From Nymphaea colorata (taxonomy: Eukaryota; Streptophyta; Magnoliopsida; Nymphaeales; Nymphaeaceae): 64,000 nucleotides of DNA. Position numbers and translations under genes: made by a program. Numbering within the stretch: the stretch's first letter is position 1; each line of letters starts with the position of its first letter. Below are positions 36,901 through 45,900 of this stretch, piece by piece. Below the pieces are notes generated by a model that worked only from the letters and a program-made list of their open reading frames with translations, ran no database searches and was not told the DNA's origin. The DNA is taken from positions 9,886,417-9,950,416 of the forward strand of contig NC_045149.1 of assembly GCF_008831285.2 (NCBI RefSeq), written 5' to 3'.

Positions 36901-39900
36901 GAAAAAAATGCCTTATTAGTTATTCTCTGCAGTCTTTCAAATGAAAAAATTGTTTCTTTCAATTTAGTTTATCATATTAATGATTGTTTTTTCTTTTTTC
37001 ATAATACATAGCATTTTTCAAGCCTTGGATCTTGTTGTACATGGAGTCTTGAGAAATCTTCGAGGATCAATGATCCATAATGTACCATAATTTTGGATGT
37101 TGGAAAGTCATTTTTCAAACATCAATAAACACGAAGAAAGGTGCCATTCTTGTTAAAGAAACTATGCTGGATGCTCCTGTAATGTCTACCTGAGAACATG
37201 TAGCTTGTAATCGATCGTTTCTGATAGATTAGGAGAAGATTATACTTTGATTAACCTCGAAATCTGCCCTAACTCCTCTTTATATAGACTAGAGGAGAGA
37301 GAGAGAAGATACAAGAGAACCATCTAAAAGAAATGTTATTACAAAAGTACCCTCTTAAACGTAAAACTGAATATAAACACATCTTAACACTCCCCCTCAA
37401 GTTGGAGCGTATATGTCAAATAGGCTCAACTTGGAACAGCAGCTTTGGAATGGTCCCCTTGCAAGAGCCTTAGTAAAGATATCAGCCGTTTGCCCTGTAG
37501 TTGAAATGTGTGAGGTACTTACAAACCCCTTTTGAATCATGTCTCTGGTGTAGTGACAATCTACTTCAACATGCTTGGTTCTTTCATGAAAAGCCGGATT
37601 ATTAGCAATAAACAGTGCAGCTTTGTTATCACATAACAATTGCATAGGAAGAGGCACTTCGACAGTAAGATCCACTATCAGGGATCTAACCCACATAACT
37701 TCAGCAGTACCCTGAGCCATAGCTCTATACTCAGATTCTGCACTTGATCTGGCAACCACAGTTTGCTTCTTACTCTTCCATGTAACCAAGTTGGATCCAA
37801 TAAACACACAAAATACAGTGGTGGATTTTCTGTCCGAGGGGCATCCCGCATAGTCGGCATCAACATACACAGATATAGTGAGTGAGGTACCATTCTGAAA
37901 GAAGAGTCCCATTCCTGGTGAATTCTTTAGATACCTAAGAATCATCATAGCAGCATCCCAATGAACTTTCTTGGGCTTATCCATAAATTGACTCACTCTG
38001 CTAACAGCATAGGCAATGTCAGGTCGAGTAACAGTGATGTATAGGAGCTTCCCAACAATCCCTCTATACTGTATCGCATCAACATCTTCAGTATCATCAT
38101 CATACAAGCGGGTATTGATATCCATAGGCGTGGATGCAGGTCGACACCCCAGCATCCCTGTCTCTTGCAAAACATCAGTAACGTATTTCCTCTGGCACAT
38201 GATAAGGCCCTTTCGATTTCTGGCAAACTCAATACCGAGGAAATAACGTAGTTCACCAAGGTCCTTGGTGACAAAGTGTTGTCCAAGGACATCCTTGATG
38301 TTGGAAATCCCCTGATCATCATCCCCTGTAACAATGATATCATCAACATAGACAAGAACTATCACCGTACCTGTAGAAGTCTTCTTGACAAAGAGGGAAT
38401 GATCGGCCGAAGAACGTCTGAAGCCCTCATTCTCAATATTCTCTGACAATTTCTGAAACCAAGCTCGAGGACTCTGTTTCAGACCATAAATCGCCTTTTG
38501 CAATCTGCACACTTTCTGACACTCCCCCTCAGCAACAAACCCTGGTGGTTGCTGCATATACACTTCTTCATGTAAGTCACCATAGAGAAAGGCATTTTTG
38601 ACATCAAGTTGTGATAGGGACCAATTCTTGCTGATAGCCACAGCAAGGAGAATCCGTAAAGAAGCATGTCGTGCCACAGGAGAGAAGGTATCATAATAAT
38701 CAACCCCATAAGTTTGGGTATAGCCTTTAACAACCAGACGAGCCTTATATCTGTCAAGGCTGCCATCCGCTCTGTATTTGATAGTAAAGACCCATCTGCA
38801 ACCAACAATGGCTGCATCAGCTGAAGGAGTAACAAGGGTCCAGGGTGCCTCTAGACTGAAGAGCATCCATCTCTTCTTGCATAGCTGCAGCCCATTTTGG
38901 ATCAGAGAGAGCATCCATGGGATTCTGTGGAAGAGCAATAGCCGACAGCCCCTTGACAAACTGTCGGTACATAGGAGTGAGTCTAGCCATGGATAAGTGA
39001 CCAGAGATAGGATGCAAAGTGCAACTGCGTTTGCCTTTCCTTTGAGCAATGGGCATATCAAGTTCATTAGGAGCATGAACCTGCTCGTGACATTCTCCTA
39101 TGTCATCATTACATAAAAAATTGTCAGCAGAGTTTGTGTCAGGAATGACCTTGGGCGTGCTGGGTGAAGGCACAGGTGCACAGTGAGCAGGCGCAACAGG
39201 TTTAGTACGACGTTGGTAGACAGCCCCAAAGCGTGAATCAACTGGTTTTGGACAACTCATGAGAGGTAGAGGAAAATGGACTTCATCATTCACTTCAGGC
39301 GCCCTTAATTGAGTTCCATTTGGGGAGAAGAAAGAGGTTGACTCAAAGAATGTAACATCAGCACTCACATAATACCGACGAGTAGAAGGATCATAACATC
39401 GATATCCCTTTTGAGTGCGGGAATAACCAACAAAGATCGTTTTGATGGCCCGAGGAGACAACTTATCTCGCCCAGGACCAAGCAACTGAACAAAGGCAAC
39501 ACAGCCAAAAACACGAGGTGGAACAGAAAACAAGTCTCTGTCAGGAAAGAGGACAGAGATAGGAATAAGGTCTCCCAACACAGATGACGGCATACGATTA
39601 ATAAGATAGCATGCTGTGAGAACAGCATCTCCCCAGTAGGAATGAGGAACATGGCTATGTATGATAATGGTTCTGGCAACATCAAGAATATGACGGTGTT
39701 TCCTTTCAGCAACCCCATTTTGTTGGGAGGTATAGACACAAGAGGTTTGGTGGATGATACCCTTATCCCTGAAAAATTGTTCTAAAGAGGAAGAACAGAA
39801 CTCAAGAGCATTGTCAGAGCGCACAATTTTGACACAAGTATCAAACTGAGTCAGAATTTCATTGATAAAATTTTTGATTACATGACCCACTTCAGATTTA

Positions 39901-42900
39901 TTCTTCATAAGAAAAACCCAACTAACACGACTATGGTCATCGACAGCAACAAGATAATATCGATGACCTTGAAGATCAGGTGTACGACTCGGGCCCCAAA
40001 CATCAAAATGAAGTAACTCAAACACAGAATGACTACTTCTACTGGGCCGCGGAGGAAAGGATGACCGATGGTGTTTGCCCAACTGACAAGACTCACATTG
40101 AAAAGAAGACTTAGGAGACAGCTGAGGAAGAACATGCAGCAGTTTCTGAAACGGTAGATGTCCAAAACGTAAATGCCAAGTATAAGCCGAAGATGAGGAT
40201 GACCTTGAAGAGGTAGACCCAGCAAAAGGAAAGGGATGCACTAGCCTGTAAAGACCTCCCTGTTCACGGCCACTGCCAATCACCCTGCCCGTCAGTATAT
40301 CCTGAAACACAAGAGAAGAGGAGTCAAATATCGCACGACAGTTTAAATCTCTGGTAATCTGACTGATAGACAGTAGGCTATGTGGGAATTCTGGTGCATG
40401 AAGAACATGTTGCAACGGCAATGATGAAGTAAGTTGGACCTCTCCATGTCCAACAACTGGAGAATATTTGCCATCTGCTAGAATAACCGAGCGACCAGGT
40501 GGAGTAGGGACATAAGAAGTAAACTGGGCCTTGTCTCCATAGAGATGTGTCGATGCACCCGAATCAATGAGCCAATCTGTAGTGTTAGTAGCAGGAGTAT
40601 AGTCAGAATACATACCAGATGAAGACGCACTGGCAGCAGTAGTGATAGTAGAGGTGGTCGGATCAGGAGCTTGTTGAGTTCTATCACCAATCAAGTTTCT
40701 CAACTGAGAGATAATATCATCTGCACGTAACTCACTGGAGGAAACAGTATGCTGAGTCTTAGGCTGCTCTGGAGAATCAGTAAATACAGTCTGATTTGCA
40801 ACAGCTGGACGACCATGTTTCTGCCAACACTTATCCACAGTGTGACCAATGCGATGACAAAACTGACATACTGGGCGCGAAGTGGTATTGCCACGACCAC
40901 GGTATCCTCGTCCTCTGGCAAAGAGGGATCCACCTCTGCCACGAGTAGCAAGCATAGCAGAAGTGGTATCAAGAACAATCGACGCAGGGATAGGAATTCT
41001 GCTTAGCCTACTATAAGCCTCATCAATAGGAGGAATCGAGGGACTAGTGAGCATCTGATTCTTTGCTGATTCATAAACAGAGTCTAATCCAGAGAGAAAT
41101 ACCCCTACCATAAGCATATCTCTATATGCCTTTTGTTGTTCACACTTACATGCAGGAAAGTAGCTATTTAGTCTCTCAAACATGGACTTGAGACTAGAAT
41201 AATAAGTATGAAGAGGTCGACCATCTTGTCGCATCTGAAGAATATCATGATGAAGCTGCATAATTCTTGTTTCATTCCTTGCTTGTGAATAGGTGGCTGC
41301 AAGGGAATCCCACATATCCTTTGCACTTTCCTTATGCAAGACTTCATTTGCAATGTCTTGAGAAAGAGTACCAACAATCCATACCATAACCAACGAATTA
41401 TCTTTAAACCAAGTAGTATATTTTCCTACCTTCTGTACGGGCTCGGGCTCCAATATGAGATGTTCCTTCTCATGAGCGATCAAGGTTCTTTTTACTTGCA
41501 TGGCCCACATCTCGTAATTTCCCCCATCCATTTTGGTGATAATGCTGGAAAATGGGGAACTCTTCATCTCTCCCGACGATGCAAAGGAAGAGGTATTAGC
41601 TCCACTGCTAATTTCAGACATCTTTCAACACAAAGGAGGACACCGAGCCACGGAATAAGTGCAGGCAACAAGGAATATAATCACATATGTAAAGACAACA
41701 TGCTGATCATCGAGTAATAGCAGTCAAACGCACGAAGTAATCCATAAGTCTGATCGGCTGGAAGAGGAGGTAATAACAAGCTGACAACGCTGATCAGACA
41801 CAAGCCGACGAAGAAGAACGAAGAGAGATACCAGAGACGACAGCGAAGCAGCGGTGGCAGGCAGCGGCGGAGCAGCGACGGTGCAGGGCAGCAGCGAAGC
41901 AGCGGCAGTGCAGAGATGCTGCGAGAGCAGGCAGAAACGACGGGCGAAGATGGCAGCGACGGGCGGAGATGTTGCGAGACGCGAGCAGGCGGCGGCGGGC
42001 GAGGACGCGATCCGGCGGCGGCGGGCGATGCTGCGGCGAGACGCGAGCAGGCGGCGGCGGGCGATGACGCGAGCAGGCGGCGACGGGCGATGACGGTCGT
42101 GGTCAGGCGGCGACGGACAGAGAGGGCAGCGATGCAAGCGGCGGCGACGGGCGGAGATGGGCGGACACGAGCGACGGGCGGAAGAGCAGCGACGGTCGTG
42201 ATCAGGCAGCGGCTGGCGCCGCTCAATCAGCGACGACGCGCTGAGGAGGAGGCGGCTGGAGCTCTGATACCATGATAGATTAGGAGAAGATTATACTTTG
42301 ATTAACCTCGAAATCTGCCCTAACTCCTCTTTATATAGACTAGAGGAGAGAGAGAGAAGATACAAGAGAACCATCTAAAAGAAATGTTATTACAAAAGTA
42401 CCCTCTTAAACCTAAAACTGAATATAAACACATCTTAACAGTTTCTTTTTGATTGGTATAGTTGCTTATGATGTCGATTGAGAAGATGTACCTTATGCTT
42501 TTCTTCTTCTTCTTCTTCTTCTTCTTCTTCTTTCCAGTTTCATTAGTATCCCGAAAAGATATGCTTAACCTTTATCAATCTAATTGAGAAGGTTTACCTT
42601 TGTACTCTAATATTTGTGAGTCTAGTTTATCCTGGGCCTCCTAATATTTATGTATCGATGTCTTAGTAAGGAAACCTACCTTGTGCTTATTTTCCTGTGA
42701 GTCATTTCTGTCAATTTATCATTCATGTTTTTTAATTTTGAAATTGTGCCTTGTACTTTGATTTTTCTTTTTGATGGGTCTAGTTGCTCTGGACCTTCTA
42801 GTAGTATTTCTGTGTGTGCATGTGGGATTCACAAACTATCTTAGAGACACTACGTTTTGCTAGTTCCTTTTGGGTCTTCCATCTATCTGACCCTAGACGC

Positions 42901-45900
42901 AACTGTCATGTATGTGTACCTGGTTTCCTGTAGGATTTGCCATGTTGATTGAGTTTTTGGTGGATGTATACGTTCCACACATGAGACTGTGATGTCTGTA
43001 GGATTTTGTAAGTGTCAGAAAAGGAAAGCTTGCCATAACCAGATTTTCTTGATTCTATCTTGCTGGAGACTATATTTTAATTCTTTGAGATTTTTGGTGA
43101 ATATGTATGTGCTCTGTACATGAGATTTGATGTCTTTGGAGATTCACATGCTTCAACAAAAGGAAGGCTTTACCCATGTACTGGATTTTCATGATTCCAG
43201 AAATAGTACTTTTATGTTAGAAGAACGTGATAGATTTAATTGATAGCCAAATGAAAAATGTTCAAGTTATATAGGTAGAGCTTTCACCTGTCCTTTTCCT
43301 GCTCAATGGTTTGATGGCACATAAACATGTACATCTATTTCCTTGCTTGCTCTTTCCTCCTTTGTTCAATTACTTATATTGGATTCTAACTCATCTTCCC
43401 AACCTCTCTCTTGTAATGAAGAAATGAGGTGCATCCTTTTTACTAAAGTACCAGAATCCCGAAAAGCCTTGTTATCATCAGAGCTTGACAGAGTAGCACA
43501 AGTAAGTACCTTTGTTTCTTTTTTACGTTCATTTTATCTCCTGCAGATGGAAAAATAGATCAGTTGATGACATTCAAAATCATTTACTTGGTGCAGAAAA
43601 ACCAAACGTCACATACTACACATTTTGTTTCTTATGGAGCCTGAGACTTGCTCTCTTATTTAATGTGGTTATAGAACCTAACTATTCTGGGTGGTAGAAG
43701 ATCTTTAGGTTTTGTAAACACAGTTTTGTTATAGGTCAAATACTGGATTCATGCATTAAGCACCAGTTCGTGTTATTTTAATTTACTTCTATGAGAATGC
43801 TTGAGAATCACTTCACATTGTAATTTATCCTTGAATAAATGCCTTTCTACTATCAGGACTATAAAGTGCATCGAGATGAAATCCATGCAAAACTTGTTCA
43901 GATAATGAAAGAAAGATTATTGGTGCATCTACGAGCACTGCCTCAGATTGCAGAGAACTGGAATAAGACGGAAGATACTGATCCTCAACCCAGTCAGTTT
44001 GCACGTGCACTCACTAAGGTACTTAGCATTTTTTTGCAGCCTATTTAGGAGGTTTTATGTGTTTTATGTATCTACATTCACTAAAATCTGGAAAGCTGTT
44101 GCTTGTGATACTTTTAAGTTTGTTAAAAACGTAGTCTTAAATGGAACAACATTATCCTAAATATTGTTCTGCAAGAAGTAATTTCTGCTTAAGTTGGAGA
44201 GAGGTTAACCAATGTACTGTGATCCTTCTGTAAACACTCAAAAAGTCAACAAGAGATAGTCTATTCATGCTAGAAGTATGCCTTTCCTTTTCTAACTCTG
44301 TTGGGTCAATACCAAGGCTTGCCTTGCCACTTTTTGCACCTAAACCGGCTTTCAAGTATCACTGGTGGCAACTGAAGAAAGTATAATTTGGTCTAGAAAC
44401 TATATTTATCAATGTTTAATTGATCAGAGCTTTTTACTGTTCAACCAATAATGACAAATATGGTTCTTTGGTTTACTGCAAGGTTTTTCTCAGGTATTAA
44501 TCAGAGTTTTCTTTCTCTTGGGAAAATCTTGAGAATAAAAGAGAAAGAAAGAAAATTATAGAAAATATTATGACAATGAATTGTTTACAAGTATACTTGT
44601 AACTACATTGACAAACATTAAAAAATGTTATGATGTCAAAGAAATAAAAAAGTTAAAATCTATTGAACAATGATTTTGAAAATTCTCATGGAAATATCTT
44701 GAAGATACTGCAAAGTAATATAACAATGCTTTTTAAACAAAATTGAAGTTGGTGACATTTTCTAGATTTCGCAATAAATTCGTTAAATTTTGTTTTTCTT
44801 TTTCCATGGCATTCTATTTGTGCACGTATTTTGAGCCTAAACTAGGTATACATCTAAGTTCATGTTAGGCTTTCTGTCTTTTAGTTTTAAGTTTCCTCTA
44901 CGTGATAAAGGAAATAATCATCCGTCGAATTGTGTTGTGTCCCATTCAAACTTAAAATTTCCATCCTGTCTTGTAATTTCAGGAAGTTGGTGTGCTTCAA
45001 CGTGTGTTATCACGAACTCTTCTTGAGGAGGATGTTATAGAGATATTCAGGTCTGCTTCTCTAGGCTTGGTCAATTGTTTTAGCTCATTACTTGTAACAT
45101 AGATATTTTTATGTAAAGCTCCTTTTACTTTTCTAGTCTGTTCATGTCACCTATATGCAGCTGAGCTTTTTAAAGCTTGGAGCTGATTGCATGTATAACT
45201 TGAAGAAGTGAATGTTGTTCCAATATTTTGCTTCTGTTCATTCAATGCTTTAGCTTTTACATTGTCCAGCTTGGAAGCAACAATTCTACTGGTATGCCTC
45301 ATTTAGGTTTTAGTAGCACATGTGCATATTCACCATGCAAATTAATGTCATACAATTTAAAGTTCTAACACCTTATTTTTTGGTAAACTTAGGATCTGTC
45401 AATGTTCATTGTTCAAATCTTATAATATTGTGAAATATCAAGACTATAGGCTTGGATATATTTAATTATAGCAGTGATCAAGGAACGACATAAGATGCTG
45501 CAGAGATATGTTTTGACTATGTAGTGATTGTATCATTTAGTGGTCATTCTTAAGCTCAATTTCTACATGTATAATTTTAACTGAAGCTCACTAGTGTTAT
45601 TTTCTTTGCTAATTTCATGCTAATGTCACCTATAGATGCTTCTGTAAGTGTTAGTTCCCTGGCAACATTGTTTACTATGGTATCAGAATATAATCTATGT
45701 GGCACCTATCTCCTCAAAGGGGACAAACCTATTTAGATGGCTCAAACAGTTAGACTTTTGTGCTCAATGCCATTTGATTGAATATAACATACCAAACTAT
45801 GTGACTCTTGGAACACTTATTTGAAATTTCTCCTAACATCTTTAATCCTTAGCAAAAAGATATTCGTTACAGCAATTTATTTGTATGATCTTCTCAAAAC

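Larger units (their letters stand above)
37222..42440 (-). mobile_element. Young, nearly intact Ty1/copia LTR retrotransposon (intron 13)
   Basis: 5219 bp on the minus strand with two 168-bp LTRs (37222-37389 and 42273-42440) that start TG and end CA and differ at a single base (37361 G, 42412 C). It is flanked by the exact 5-bp duplication GTTTC. The primer-binding site TGGTATCAGAGC, complementary to initiator methionine tRNA, is at 42261-42272 on the minus strand; the polypurine tract is at 37390-37405. The coding region is complete in domain order but split by one frameshift near 38843. One LTR difference implies recent insertion, though one site gives a very loose date. Confidence 0.96.
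36187..43421 (+). other. VPS54 intron 13 (7.2 kb, contains intact copia element)
   Basis: Holds the 5.2-kb copia element 37222-42440. Without it the intron would be about 2 kb. A (TTC)n tract follows at 42499. Flanking parts show no other gene. Confidence 0.88.

Noticed and set aside
38846-39076. N-terminal extension of the RT frame
   Set aside because: It overlaps the integrase end in another frame and does not resemble copia protein; the real RT part begins at the frameshift.
41681-42226. 181-codon proline/alanine-rich frame, with an overlapping frame on the other strand, in the copia leader
   Set aside because: GC-rich repetitive DNA has few stop codons on any strand; the composition is biased and no motif is present.
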